Below are positions 1-11,619 of a stretch of 64,000 nt of DNA, piece after piece. Each line of letters opens with the position of its first letter. Position 1 is the stretch's first letter. Both the position numbers and the translations under genes were made by a program. The notes beneath the pieces are model-generated. The model was not told the DNA's origin, ran no database searches, and saw only the letters and a program-made list of their open reading frames with translations. Origin of the DNA: Monocercomonoides exilis (taxonomy: Eukaryota; Preaxostyla; Oxymonadida; Polymastigidae); assembly GCA_001643675.2 (NCBI GenBank), contig LSRY02000009.1:1873001-1937000 (forward strand). The letters are read 5' to 3'.

Positions 1-3000
1 CATGAAATGGAATGCGGTGATTTTGTCGAAGATAGCGTGTTTGAGTGTTTCACTCAAACACTCAATTACAAATCTATAATCATGCGAGAGATTATTGGAA
101 AAATAGTTGAACACATTCTTGTTTCTGTGGCCATCAGCATCCATCGTGTAAGCAATTACACAAAACTGTGAAATTTCATTTTTTTCGTAAAAATCTTTGC
201 TTATCGCATTTCTTCTGATAGGTACACTCCAGTTTTCTTTGAAATCAAATAAGATCAGCGCTTCTTCATTCTTCAATGAATCTTTCAGACTGTGAAAATG
301 CCTCTGCTGATTACGCGCATAGTGTTTATGTTTTTCGATTAACTGCATTGTTGATAATTCTTCTGGAGTTAGACATTCATTTTTCGCTTTCAGAGCTTTT
401 TCTTTTTTTTGCAACGCTTGATATTTTTTACACAAGTCACACAGGTCCGAGCGTCTCTTCGCACGCTTCAAATGCCTTGTCCTTTTGTAAAATGAGCTCA
501 GAGACATTTTTATGTTCTGTTCCAGAAGAGACTCATATAACTTCTTTTTTGTCACATTGATAATTCTAGTCAATTGTTTTTTATGCAATTCATTATTCAA
601 TGGAGGAGACTTATCGCAGGAGCCAAAAGAATGACAATTTTCAGTTGGTATTGTGTTTATTTGTTCGAACTGTGATGTGAAAGTCTGTGAATGGTCGATA
701 TTTGTTTCCGTTCGTGTGCCCATTATAGAATATGGAATATTTGATTGCTCAAAAAAATTATTTGTTGTCAAATGAAAGTCATTTATTGATTCATCCAATG
801 TGGATTGCCTCATCGCATTATTCTGATCGGAGTTGAAAATTATTTCGTTATTTGTTTGATGATTAAGTGAAGAAGAGATTGAATTCGATTCGGAAGAAGA
901 AGTTGAACTTGAAATGGAATTGGCTGCAGATGAGTTGATTGTTTGAATTGATGGAAATGAAGCTTCAGAAGGATTATGAAGTGATTTTGAAGGTTTTTTT
1001 CGTTGAATGTGAAGTGCTTGACTTTCAACAGTTTTATTTGCACGTCCCACCAAGGTTGATTTCTTGCAATTTGATTGATCCAAATGAAGTGAATTTGTCG
1101 GGGTTGTAATCGGCTTTGAAGAGACATCTGCATGTGAATTGAATGCTGTTGGATAAGATTTGCTTTGACGAGTGACTTGAGGAGATATGCTTGCAGCATT
1201 CGCAAAATGAAGTGGACAAGGAGATAATGAATGTATTCGATTCATTGTTGGAGTATCGCATATTTCAAAACAAATATGTTGTTGATGTGATGAGTAATTA
1301 TTTCCGGATTGAGATTCTGTATAGAGATTCACTGAATGTGGATTGTTGTTGTTCTGTCCAGGGATGTATTCAGGAGATATCAACAAATTAGGAGAGAGAG
1401 GAGAAATTATAGTACTTTCCGAAAATAAATTGACATTCTTGTAAATCAACATTATAGGAATACCACCATTACACAAATTGTTTTTGACTATTGTTGAAAG
1501 ATCGCTTTCCATCATAGATATAATGTTATCATTGCATAAGAACCACTTTCCTTTTGGTTGATTTACATCCTGTTCGAAATTGTGATTATTTCTGCAAATG
1601 CTATAGAAATGTCCCACATCTGTGTTTCTGGTGTAAAACAATATCGCCAATAACGTGTAGTTTTTCGATTCGGTGTCATATTTGCTTTTGACTTTTTGTT
1701 TTCCAGAAATCGAAGAGAAAGAAATGTGCTCATGTATATTGCATTTTGTTCTTTGCCATTGTTCTGAAGGTTCAATGGAAAAAGAAATAATATCTGGGAA
1801 TGATTTGATGTAAAAACATGTTGACTGAAATGTGTTCCTATTGCATTTTTCACAAAACGCCTCGCAGACATTCATTTCGTCTGATTGATTAAACATGTGA
1901 TCATTAAGACTGTTAATTATATCACAATTATGAAGTCGAATTAATGGAGTCATCTCAAATGCTCCACAACTTTCAGTTTCACACATTGAGCATTTTCTCG
2001 GAAACTGAATTTTCGCATTCATGATATTCATTAACTCTGGAGTTACCGAGGATAAATCTTCAAAAATCGAAAGAAACACTTTGTAAAATTCTTGCTGCTC
2101 TCCAAGCACCAGGTTATGTTTTTTGAACAAGTTGGAAACAAAGCTTTTATTCCATTCACTAAACTGCCGTTTGCAGTCTCTTTTGAAGATTGCAGAATCA
2201 TTTGAAACGATTGAATGTAACTGGCGAACCAAAGATCCAATTTTTCCTCTTCGAATATTCATTTTTAAACTAGCATTGTAAATTGTTCGAAAAATTTGAA
2301 TAAGAGACGACAAACAACAAGTATTCCCAAAATTTTTCAGAGGAGAAAAAACACATTTTTCATTTAATGCATCTTCATTTCCCATCATTGAAATAATTTC
2401 TGTCTCTTCATCAATAACAATTGGAGATGTGACTGTTTCATTTTGATCATAATTTGAAGCAACTGAATCATCTATCTCCTCCATGATGTTTTGAAACATT
2501 TGTTCATCTGATATTGTTGGCTCATAGGGAGCTGTCGGAAACATAGAAATTGTTGAAGATATTAATCCTGAAGAACTGCATTCAGGCAAACTGCAATTTA
2601 TTTGTTCTTCGTTTATGAGCAAATCTACATCTTCCTCCATGCCAATTTCATCACTTATTATTGTTAAAAATGGTTGATGAGAAGCTGTCATTTCACAATT
2701 AACCTCGTTTGTGGTGAAGTAATTTCGCAAAGGATCAATATCAGGTTCCATGCAATTGGGATCGCTAGTTGTAGAAAAATCATCATCAAAGTTTAAAGCA
2801 CATCCTTTTTGAAAGAAAAATATTAAATGCATATATGAAAAAGATAAAACAAACTCTTTTTTGATTTATTAACTCCTCTCACACATTCTGATGATTCTGT
2901 TGAATTCTCTAATAAAAATTTTTGGAATCTCAGTTCATCATTTTCGCTTAATCCTAAAAAATGGAAAGAAAAATATAGAGATAATACAAAAGAAAGAAAT

Positions 3001-3257
3001 CATATATCAAAAAAATGTAATACTGGATTTAGAAGGCGGCATTGGAGGCTTTGATGCTTTTTCAATGAAAAAATTACAATCTGAGCTGTGCTGCTTTGCA
3101 TGGTGGTATTTTCCAATTGTCAAATCAAAACCGAATTCCTTCAATTGCTGGAAGCTGTATTCGTGGCACACAGCTTTTAACAAAGCGACTTTGCTGTGAA
3201 CATTTTTTTCATTGTTATAAACACTTGCCATTTTCATTATAACATATTTGTTTTTTT
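1..3257 (-). CDS. Ubiquitin-specific protease fused to a DDE-transposase-like core, copy A (3' end beyond window)
   Basis: Three exons are read: about 3024-3257, about 2865-2953, and 2804 to the window edge. The last is open for some 930 codons. Its first part is a C19 ubiquitin protease. The Cys box is FGNTCCLSSLIQIF (Cys at 2317-2319), followed by GEQQEFY, a CxxC near 1985 and a CxxxC...C near 1855-1875 (zinc finger), the His box GHFYSICR (His at 1609-1611) and WFLCND. After a long Ser/Asn-rich linker come a DLCDLC cysteine pair and LFDFKENW (Asp at 244-246). In my memory of the family, this opens the catalytic core of a group of eukaryotic transposase-like proteins; the later motifs are visible only in copy B. 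Expected roles are removal of ubiquitin and DNA transposition, presumably nuclear. Exon 1 is not adjacent and is probably the one at 7943-8132. The protease call is firm; the transposase call is inference. Confidence 0.8.
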
Positions 3258-3282
3258 CTTGATAAAAAATCAAAATATGGCA

Positions 3283-3325
3283 AAATTTTTTTGAAAAGTG
3301 ACATCAGATCAAAAATTTAACCCAT
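3283..3325. repeat. 43-bp motif, inverted copy at 29796-29838
   Basis: The stretch around TTTGAAAAGTGACATCAGATC followed by AAAAATTTAACCCAT recurs in reverse complement at 29796-29838 with only two or three differences. It lies just upstream (right) of exon 2 of the protease-transposase gene, where that gene's first exon should be. It could be the end of an inserted element. The flanking sequences of the two sites do not match beyond the motif. Confidence 0.6.
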
Positions 3326-3930
3326 CGTCATTAAATAATTTGCATTCAGTTTCCATTATTCTTATGAAAAATAAAACAATACACTAAAATGCTTATCAGT
3401 TCATTACAAACTTCTTTCTGGAAAGAAATATTTTGAAACAAATAATTATATATTAAATTAAATGATCAAAATTAAAAAACTTGTTTCGCAATAAAAAAGA
3501 GTTACGTTTGCTTGAACAATCAAACAATTGCTGCATTATGAATTATTCACGGTATATTTCGATTCTTTTTTAGAATTAACAAAAACACTGATAATTATTT
3601 AAGTTTTAACTTAATCAGAATTTTTCAATGCTCAGAATGAATATCAAATTTCATGGAAGCAAATACAGCTTGCACAAATTGGAATGAACAAACGGATTAT
3701 CAAAAATTGATGGTTTGCTATTTGTTTTTCTTTATATCTAATAAATTTTAATTATTTCTTTTTTAGTGTTTCAAATTTGTAGCAGATTTCTGAGCGCTTT
3801 TTAAGAAAGAACTTGCAATTTGAAAATTCACAACAGATTCATTAGAAGAAGAAGAAGATTTCTGCTGAGGGTTATGAGATACCAGAGCGAGACGATATTT
3901 GTGTCATAAGTTGCAGACAATCATGGAGAT
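3326..3930. other. AT-rich intergenic DNA without recognisable genes
   Basis: There are no open frames of note on either strand and no repeats that I could match elsewhere in the window. Confidence 0.5.
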
Positions 3931-3948
3931 AACAAGCAATGTAGAGAG

Positions 3949-4320
3949 TTGGACACACCGTGTCACTCATTGAGTTTTGGAGTGCAGCACATTATTCCAT
4001 CTCTATTCTCTCAGTTGCTGATCTTGGAGCAAACAGAAATTGTTGGGAAGTGTGATGTGCATGATGTGATCATCCGCTCACTTGAGTCTCCCTCAGCAGC
4101 TTTGATTTATCTGAACTCAACATTTGCTAGCGATAAAGGAAATCTTATCACAACTTCTAAGAATGTTCGGATTGAGAGATTGAAATTCAACTTTATGTGG
4201 TCGTTTTCTTGCTCTGAAAGTTGTATTATCTTCGAAGAAAATGGTCAACTTTTTCTTTCGTTTGTTGATTTCTCTTCTTCCAAGTCATCATCACAATCAT
4301 CATTTTCTTCTTTTCTTCTT
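3949..4320 (+). pseudogene. Fragment of a beta-helix (Pmp-like) surface protein gene
   Basis: The translated stretch contains EQTEIVGKCDVHDVIIRSLE, then KGNLITTSKNVRIERLKFNF and LFLSFVDFSSS. I recognise this as the N-terminal region of the large beta-helix surface proteins abundant in oxymonads, in which a CDVHDVIIR block precedes Ser-rich repeats. It ends in a Ser/Leu low-complexity run and no downstream beta-helix repeats follow, so it is a fragment. It lies tail-to-tail with the broken coiled-coil gene that starts near 4560 on the other strand. Family assignment is from memory; the coding strand is supported by the ordered motifs. Confidence 0.5.
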
Positions 4321-4559
4321 CTTTTCCTCCTTCTCCCTCTCCTCATTCTCCTTCTCCTTGGCGTTTGCCTTCGCCTTCTTCAACTTCTTCTTATCAAACG
4401 TTTTGTTCAAAAATATGTGGAAAGAAGACTGTTGTATTCTCAATGTTAACTGCATATTTGTTTCTTTCAAAAGCTTTTGATAGAAAATGAATACAACAAG
4501 AAACAGGAGATGCAAGAGGATGAAAAAGGAAAAGAAGATGATAACTCCGATGAACATGT

Positions 4560-7010
4560 CATCAGTGAAATCGAAAGGTCGATCTCATCTTATGCACACT
4601 CGATGAACAGCAGCATATTGTTGATCACCATCTCTTTCTCGATCGGAACCTGTTTGTGCTGTGAAGAAGAAGAAGAAGAAGCCAAGGTATCACATCCTTC
4701 GCACTCCCTCTTCCACGCCATCGCCTCATGGAACTGCACCATACGCTGCCAGTCCCATTGCGGCAGCCCAAAGCAGATCGTTTCAACCACATTGCTCCTC
4801 TACACAAGCCGCCGCTCCGTCCTGAACAGCTCTGGCGACTCTTCTTTCTTTGCCTCTGCCAACTGGACACATTCCACTCACCACTTTGGCCACTGCCCCT
4901 ACCACTGCCCCTGCCACTACCCCCGCAGGCATCCCCGAAAGCATTTGCACCTGGTCATCCAGCGCAGACTTGTCGTCTTCACAACTGCGCTGTTTTCAGA
5001 ATGAGTTAGAAGATGTCGTCGGCAAGCAGCATCATACGCATCCATCTACAGTTGGTACAGCTTGAAGAAATCTCCGCCTTCATATGCCCACAGCACTGAC
5101 ATTAAATATGGCAGACAGCATCAAAACAACCAGCGTGCGTCTCAGAAGATCCGCAGCGACAGCACCTGTGGAGTCTGCGGAAAGCATACGCAGAAGAGAC
5201 TCCAACTCCGAGTGCGTGATCACTTTGCACACTGCCCCCGATGAAGACGATGGCGATGATGACGAAGTTGATGAATCGCCACTGCATATCGCATCATACA
5301 GCGACTTCATCTCATCCTTTCGCTTCGCTGCCTCTGCTTTGAAGAAGTTCAGCAGAAACCCCAGAAACACTGACGCGTCTGCGTCTTTCTTCTCTGACTG
5401 TATCTTCTCAACATCCACCAAAAAACGTCTTGATCTTCTTCTCCGCTGCCCTTTCAAGCACGATGCTGAAGAACAAGAAGAACGACAGCTTGTCTTCATT
5501 GAACTCCTCCCTCACAAACCTCCCTAACAGCCACATCTCTGCAAAGTTCCACTGGAAAAGCTTCTCCCCCGTGGATCATCACCTTTCTGATTGCCTCGCT
5601 TTTCTTCTGATTCTTAATCTCCTTTTCGAACAGCGCCTTCTGCTCTCAGATCGTCTGCTCCTTCACTTTCTGCAGCACCATCACATCTTCATTTTCGTTC
5701 TCCATCTTGTTCTCTTCTGCTGCACCGTTGCATCTGCTCTTCCACCACCACCTCCATTTGTCCCAACGCCTTTCTCCTCCAATCTCTCGCTGATCAAAGA
5801 TCTCGTTTCCTCACTTCCGCCACCTCCTCCACCACCTCTGTTTACTTCTCCCGCAACACTCACCCCGCTTCCCACTTTCACAACAACCCCCTTCCTGCTC
5901 GGGTCTGGACCAAGCATCACAGCACTTCCACCACAATGCTTGCCACAGGCTTCTCTTGGGACTTTTTACACAGCCCCGAAGGCAGTATCAATAAAGCCTA
6001 AGACAGAACCATTCCACGATTTACTGAGTCCGACGAAGAAGATATGGAAAGCGACACACAAGACCCTTCAGAAACAGCTTGCAATCCACACTCACCACTC
6101 CTCCTTGCTGAGCCCAGCACTTCTTCTCCTTCTCAATCCCCACACCAATCAGCCTCGCCTTCTTTTTGTTCACCTCCAGCTGCTCCAGAGCTCATTCGCA
6201 TCTGAATTATTCTTCTCGCTCAGCTCCAGAATCATCCTCTCATGCATCTAATTGATCTTCCCCATCTCCTTCAGCTGCTCCTCTCGCCGGATCTTCCGTT
6301 TCGAGATCCGCTCTTCGTCCCGGATCTTCAACAGCAGCATGTTGAACTCCTAGTACCGCTTTTCTATCTCCTGCTTCTCCTCCTCGTGCTGCTCCTTCAG
6401 CTCCTGGATCTACCGCCCCAGCCCCTCCTTCAACACCTCCAGCTCCGCCAGATGTGCCTCGTTGTTCCCGCATATCTCACTCAGCATCTGCACCGCTTTC
6501 CTCGACTGGAGCGAGTTAATCAACATCATCTCAACCACCAAAGACAGAAAAGACAAATAAAACAGATCACGAACGATGGGAACGCGTTCACAACCTTCGG
6601 AGCAAAGACCAAATTGCGCCCCGACTTCGCTCCCATTGATGCCATAAGCGAAGGAAGCGTTACCACAAGTGGAAACGAAAGCATTGCCTAAAGCACAATA
6701 TTATGTCCCTACAACACACGGTCTATGCAGCACATCACTTTATGTCAGAGTGGAAACTTTCAGTGTCTTTGGCGCAGGCTGCGATTGAAACAAAAACACA
6801 GATGGAAATGTGTGTTGTGTAGACACCTCAGCTGACTCTATTATTTAAATCCGCGTCTGCCTATCGTTGATGCCCTTCGCTGCTTTCGACGTGTATGACT
6901 TTTCCTCCACCAATGCATCCGAAGTATCAATTTCAGGAGCTGAAGATGGTGCTGATGGATGCTCATCCTTTATGGTCTTCTCTTCGGTTCTTTACCTACG
7001 AAATGGAGAA
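4560..7010 (-). pseudogene. Broken coiled-coil/helical protein gene, copy 1
   Basis: Reading leftwards, the N-terminal part holds GNAFVSTCGNASFAYGINGS near 6690 and then a coiled coil (NEAHLAELEVLKEGLGR, IRREEQLKEMGKIN, MHERMILELSEKNN) down to about 6190. Next come a Gly-rich stretch (5681-5920), KVMIHGGEAFPVELCRDVAV near 5550, KKDADASVFLGFLLNFFKAE near 5370, LESLLRMLSADSTGAVAADL near 5180, and WDWQRMVQFHEAMAWKRECE near 4720. The frame changes several times (for example near 5500 and 5440). In-frame stops also occur, among them TAG codons near 6245, 6350 and 6405. The copy at 13020-14784 has the same blocks in the same order at roughly three-quarters nucleotide identity. I cannot name the function; the family looks cytoplasmic with helical repeats. 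Confidence 0.6.
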
Positions 7011-7019
7011 GCTGACAGA

Positions 7020-7800
7020 CATACTGCTCCAGAGAAACATAAGAATTCGAAGAAGATACAAAACGTTGGAATGACAGTTGCGTTTCATAGTGTGAAAGAG
7101 GTTTATTTGAGATTAGCTACCATACAAATTGATAGAACATCGTCGGAAAAATAATACATTTGTGTTCAAATCAGAAAGGATCAGTTATCCATATAAGCTA
7201 TTCATTTGAGAGTTTTGAATAAGGATGAAACAGAGTTTATTTGCGCTTTGCATTGAAAAGAAATGGAAAAGATGAGTAAAAAATATATGTGGAAATAAAA
7301 GCGACTGTTGAAATGATTCAGGATTTAAATCTGAAATTAGAACAGTATGCTTTTTTTCATTACAAATAAAAGTGTTTTTCTATTGAAAATGAACAGTTAT
7401 TATTATTTGTTTTCTCAGTTGTAATTACTGTTATTGTTCTTTGAGAATAACTTCTTTCGTATTATTCAGCATTAATTCCCAACGCAGTTGTGGATTATCT
7501 TTGAACAAAATTTACAAAAAAATATTCCAAGATAAGAAACAAATTGTCTTTTCGTTTTCCAAACAAAGTAAAATGAATAAAAATAAGCAACAATTCAAAA
7601 AATCAGAATAATTATGCAAATGAATGAAAGGATATAAACGAAAATAAATGAATTACACGTTTTGTCTCAAATAACTGAAAAAAGGATATTGGCCAACGCT
7701 TATTCGACAAAAAAGTTAAAAGTTTATATGAAATCTATCTAACTGAAACTTAATATTACTGGATAAGCGGAAAAATAACCAACATGAAGTATTTCTTAAA
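7020..7800. other. AT-rich spacer, nothing recognisable
   Basis: The stretch is short-ORF, AT-rich DNA. A plus-strand ORF at 6867-7154 overlaps the minus-strand coding frame of the broken coiled-coil gene and is treated as its shadow. Confidence 0.4.
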
Positions 7801-7817
7801 ATATTTTGGGAATGGAA

Positions 7818-7837
7818 TGATCAACATTTTTTGATCA
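7818..7837. repeat. TGATCA-type interrupted palindrome
   Basis: TGATCAACATTTTTTGATCA reads nearly the same on both strands. It lies just beyond the 3' side of the orphan exon 1 of the protease-transposase family. A similar 19-mer occurs at 40700-40718 in front of a Merlin transposase. Confidence 0.5.
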
Positions 7838-7942
7838 TACATGATCTTTTGTGGGACAAAATTAAACTCGAGGAACTTTTCAAAAAAATTTTGCCTTATG
7901 TTTATATTTCAAAACAGAAAAACCAATTACTGTTATTCAAAC

Positions 7943-8132
7943 CTTCGAATATTTGTTGTATTTTCGAAAAATACTTTTTGCCAGTGTTTGTGTGCATAAA
8001 CATGTATTCTAACATTTGCACAGTGTCATTTGCAGATTTTTTCTCCATGAAATTCCAAACATCTTTACACTTTTCACTTTTTCTGGATGATGAAAGGTCC
8101 GAAAACCGAATCTTGCAGTCTTTTGATGCCAT
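7943..8132 (-). CDS. Exon 1 of the protease-transposase gene family (probably of copy A)
   Basis: The peptide starts MASKDCKIRFSDLSSSRKSE and ends HTNTGKKYFSKIQQIFEG. It aligns closely with the first exon of copy B at 51000-51177: SRKSE, VW, KSAND, ML-YM, HTNTGKK, IQ-IF are shared. The exon stops at a GTTTGA donor in the same codon phase as the GTTTGT donor of copy B. Copy A begins with an acceptor in the matching phase at 3257. The simplest reading is that intron 1 of copy A, about 60 bp in copy B, is about 4.7 kb here because of inserted DNA. It could instead be an isolated remnant of a third copy. Confidence 0.6.
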
Positions 8133-8389
8133 TGCCGCGAAAAGTTGTTAGGAAATGAAGAAAAGCAAACAATGGGTGTTAACATAATTATTTTATTCGA
8201 TATTTTTCGATTTGAAAATGGTTTTTCTGATGAAATTGAGTTGGTTGTTTTTCATCATTCTTTCCAATTGCAAAGATACTCGAAGCACAAGATGTCTCTG
8301 AAACTACCACATAGGATAACAAAGAAATTATTTCTATTACATCTTTTCATTAAAACAATATTAATTCAGTTCAGGGAGATTCAAATGAA

Positions 8390-8590
8390 TCACATTTTCA
8401 GCAAACGAGTAACTTCTAAATTTTTGAAATGCACAATACCTTTTGCGAAACCAAAGGATTTCAAAAATTTTGCATCAACAATAACATAAACATAATTTGT
8501 GAAATTCAACTCTTTGGCTGGACATATAAATGTCGCAATATAACATTTGTCTTCGACTTTGATGCTTTTAACATATTAAACAACACAAAA
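8390..8590 (-). CDS. Candidate further upstream exon of the same family
   Basis: The minus frame reads CYIATFICPAKELNFTNYVY, then VIVDAKFLKSFGFAKG and ends at TGA near 8390. At the matching distance upstream of exon 1 in copy B (51404-51560), a comparable peptide reads CVIYFYIITKTKITQ and then DLFVVHVGEATHTF. The similarity is in pattern rather than identity. Whether the piece is spliced to exon 1 or belongs to a separate ORF cannot be told from sequence alone. Confidence 0.35.
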
Positions 8591-8599
8591 GATGGATTG

Positions 8600-9680
8600 C
8601 TTCATTTCTCACATTAATTCTGTCATTCCGTTTTATTTCCAAGGTGAGTCAACCGATATGGTGAATTTGAGTTTTATTTCCAAAGACAATGTTTCCTCTT
8701 CCAATCTCTCTTTTTAATCTGATGATTTTATTCCTATGATTTTGAGGAATTTTATCAAGGCAGTTCATGCAGTTTCAACAACAAACAATTTTCGATTGTT
8801 TTGCAAGAACAAAAGTGAACAGATAAGAAATAGCACCTTCAGAAACGGTTCATGTGAAACATTCGAGAACAGTGATTATCGAGGAAAACATTCATCTTAT
8901 AAAAGTTCAATGAAAAATTGCTTCATTCATTCATGAGTGAATGCATTTGAAGGAGGGATTTCAAGCGGATAGAATACTTCACAGACTCTAATTTGGAAGA
9001 ACCAAGTGACAAACAGAAAAATAGAAAGATTTTCTCACAATTCAATCAATTATTAAATAACAGCTTATCACAAATTTGTCTAGGATATAAATATTTTGAT
9101 AAATGGATTCTTAAAAAACCAATCAATGGTCTTGTTAATGCAAGCACAATTGGTGGCTAAAATGATTTGAACGTAGTATTTACAACATATTTTGAAACAA
9201 CAAATTCTTCTTCATTTTCTGTCTCAGTGTGTTTGCTATTCACACTTTTCCAACGAATTTCACTCTGCACATAATTCACTCTTAAAAATGTCTTGCTAAT
9301 GATTTTTGGAAAAGGATTTATCCTAATGAGTTGCAAAATCACCACAATCATTGCAATCACTTTTTTTTTATGGTTATAATGCAATCATTTCAATGTGCAT
9401 ATGAACATGCTTTGCCTTTGTCTGATCTTTTACAAAGTTGCTGCAAGCAATTTGTATTCAAAGAATATCTAAGTTTATTTTCTTTATAAATTCAATTCTC
9501 TCATAAGTTTTGATGTATCTCTTTTTGCCTGAATTAAATTCTAATTTCTTTTAATGAACATCTTTGCATGCCATAGGCCCTTTTTTCTTGCTGATTTGCA
9601 ATGTTTCTTTCACTCTTTTCAAATATACCCGCTTTCAAAGTGAATGGCGGCTTTCTCCTTATTTTCCTCCATTTCCGAAA
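8600..9680. other. AT-rich region with only weak ORFs
   Basis: The best open frame is minus strand 9157-9384, 75 codons, with a hydrophobic stretch (VIAMIVVILQLIRIN) near its start that could be a membrane segment. It has no recognisable family. The rest shows nothing I can support. Confidence 0.25.
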
Positions 9681-9771
9681 TATCACTTCTTCTTCTTCTT
9701 CTCCTTCTTGATTTGTTTCACCAAAAGAAAAATACGAAAATACTCATTCATATTATTTATTTTCTTTTCCT

Positions 9772-10380
9772 TCAAAAATTCGTTTTCGTTGTAGTCATCA
9801 TCAATATCATCATCGTCATCATGATCTTCTTCTTCTTTTTCTTCTTCTTTTTCTTCTTCTTTTTCTTCTTCTTTTTCTTCTCCTTCACCTTCCTCGTCAT
9901 CCACGTCTTCTCATCTTCTTCATCTTTTTCAATTTCTTCTTCGTATTCTTTGCTGATATCATTTGGCATTTGATTCATTTGAACTTTCAGCGCTGACAGA
10001 ACAGCATCATTTTCAGTTTTCGAAAAGAAAGGCAGGGATCCCACAAAAAGGGAGTCAATCAACTTTGAAGGAATGTAATTCTATTGATTGGCTTGAAAGT
10101 ATCTATCATTAATATTGCAATTTGGATAATAATCTCCTTGTGAAAAATACCTGCTGAACATAATATTATATTCAATCAACAACGTCATATGAAGCCTTGT
10201 CATATTCTTTTTCAGAAAAATCATCAAATTCTTTTTAAATTTCTCTGCTTCCATTTTTATTTTCCTTCTTCGTCTTCTTCGTCTCCTTCGTTTTATTCGT
10301 TATCTTTGACTTTTTTGCTGCTTCCTCCTGCTTGGCATTTGGAAAAGACTTTCATCATTCGGATGCATTTATCTATTTCA
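9772..10380 (-). pseudogene. Charged low-complexity protein remnant
   Basis: A minus frame contains LIDSLFVGSLPFFSKTENDA followed by an acidic stretch (EEEIEKDEEDEKTW) and then Lys- or Glu-rich repeats produced by a (GAAGAAAAA)-type tandem repeat. The frame upstream (KIKMEAEKFKKNLMIFLKKN, then SQGDYYPNCNINDRYFQ) is continuous except for TAG and TAA codons. The non-repetitive part suggests a former gene; no family is recognised. Confidence 0.3.
9806..9890. repeat. TTCTTC/TTTTTC microsatellite
   Basis: The stretch is a tandem TTCTTCTTTTTC-type repeat on the plus strand. It generates long poly-Phe, poly-Lys and Glu/Lys shadow frames on both strands. Confidence 0.85.
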
Positions 10381-10904
10381 ATTCTGCAGAGATGTTAAAT
10401 TGTACTGAAAATTATTTCATTTCCTTCCATTCAACACAGCAGATCAATCATTGTATTAACCTTCATTCCATTTGCCATTCACGATTTTAATGATGAAATG
10501 CTATCTGTATTAAAGATATCTTTTTATTCTTATAGTCTTTTTATTCTTCAACATCTTCTTCGATGACCAACAAAAATAATGTTGACATTTCCATTTCATT
10601 CGAATTCCCAACGAATTCAGTGCCAAGCATTATGTTTCGTTTCTTCCCAGAAAGACAAACGGAAATTTTAATCTTGATGGAATATCATCTGAAATAAAAG
10701 AAAAAGGAAGAGATATTATGATGAGTAAGGAAAAGAAGGGAAACCGACAAGCAACAAGAAACGGAGGATGCCTTTCCCTCCATTTTCAGTGAATGAAGGA
10801 GGTACAGATGAAAAGAAAATTACATCGAAGCTAATTTTGTTTGGAGATGAATTACAACAGAGATAACCTCAGAGAGATTTCTCCATCACCATGTGTATTC
10901 TCCT

Positions 10905-11171
10905 TCAGTGAGAGTGATTTTCTTGGAATATCTCCGACTGAGCAAACTCTTTCATGTTCATCTTCATTTTCGACTTCAGCAGCTTCTTTTGCATTTTTCT
11001 GATCACTTCTTTAATGTCATATCCATGATGATCTTCTTTGAATGTTACTGGATGAACAGAAAAGACGAGCAGTTGGAGACATCTTAACAAACACAGAAAT
11101 GCAAGAGCGAGTTGCCTCTTCACACTCCAATTTTTCAGTGCGTTCTCATTCAATTCTCTCACATCAACCAA
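10905..11171 (-). CDS. Small unknown protein or exon
   Basis: The frame is open for 88 codons. It starts MVDVRELNENALKNWSVKRQ, has a hydrophobic helix (LALAFLCLLRCLQLLVF), and ends in a basic Met/Lys-rich helix (KKLLKSKMKMNMKEFAQ). The amphipathic pattern is more protein-like than neighbouring low-complexity ORFs. No family is recognised and it may be one exon of a larger gene. Confidence 0.3.
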   Translation of the reverse strand: MVDVRELNENALKNWSVKRQLALAFLCLLRCLQLLVFSVHPVTFKEDHHGYDIKEVIRKMQKKLLKSKMKMNMKEFAQSEIFQENHSH

Positions 11172-11189
11172 AAATTGGGAGGAAACTTA

Positions 11190-11390
11190 GATGAAATGAA
11201 AGTTGATGACGACGAATGCGAAGAAAACGATGATGATAACGAGGAAGAAGAAGAAGAAGAAGAGAATGAGAAAGAGGAAACAAAAGAAGAAAGAGATAAT
11301 AAGTGTTTGGGGAAAGACACACACAACAAAGTATTCCCGTATTTTCAAAAGCCAAAGGAACATTCAAAAGCAGTTAAAGAAGATGATTAG
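11190..11390 (+). CDS. Acidic low-complexity peptide frame
   Basis: The frame reads LDEMKVDDDECEENDDDN followed by a poly-Glu run and CLGKDTHNKVFPYFQKPKEH, ending at a TAG stop. It overlaps the start of the minus ORF at 10905-11171. It may be an exon of an acidic protein or chance translation of a GAA repeat. Confidence 0.2.
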   Translation, partial: DEMKVDDDECEENDDDNEEEEEEEENEKEETKEERDNKCLGKDTHNKVFPYFQKPKEHSKAVKEDD

Positions 11391-11619
11391 GAATGAATTA
11401 TGTGACGCATTTGGTTAGACTGAAAAGTTGCCTGGGTCATTTTGTGGGGAAGAAACGCTGCCTCTTCTGCAGCCGTTGGGAGAACAGAGGGAAGAAGGCG
11501 GGGAAGGGAAGAGAGGAGCGACAAAGCATCGTCTTCTTTATCGGTACGTTGGCTTCAGAATTGTTTGAAAAGAGGGTGCAATGAATGAGCATCAGCATCC
11601 TCCTTCTCCTTCTCAACCA

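Noticed and set aside
1-2804. UAR=glutamine genetic code for the whole window
   Set aside because: The long exon of copy A has dozens of CAA/CAG and no TAA/TAG, and other long frames are also free of them. The code is therefore probably standard, with the TAA/TAG-rich frames being decayed; kept only as an open question.
9644-9973. Poly-Phe, Lys and Glu ORFs over the TTCTTC array
   Set aside because: Translations of a microsatellite on both strands.
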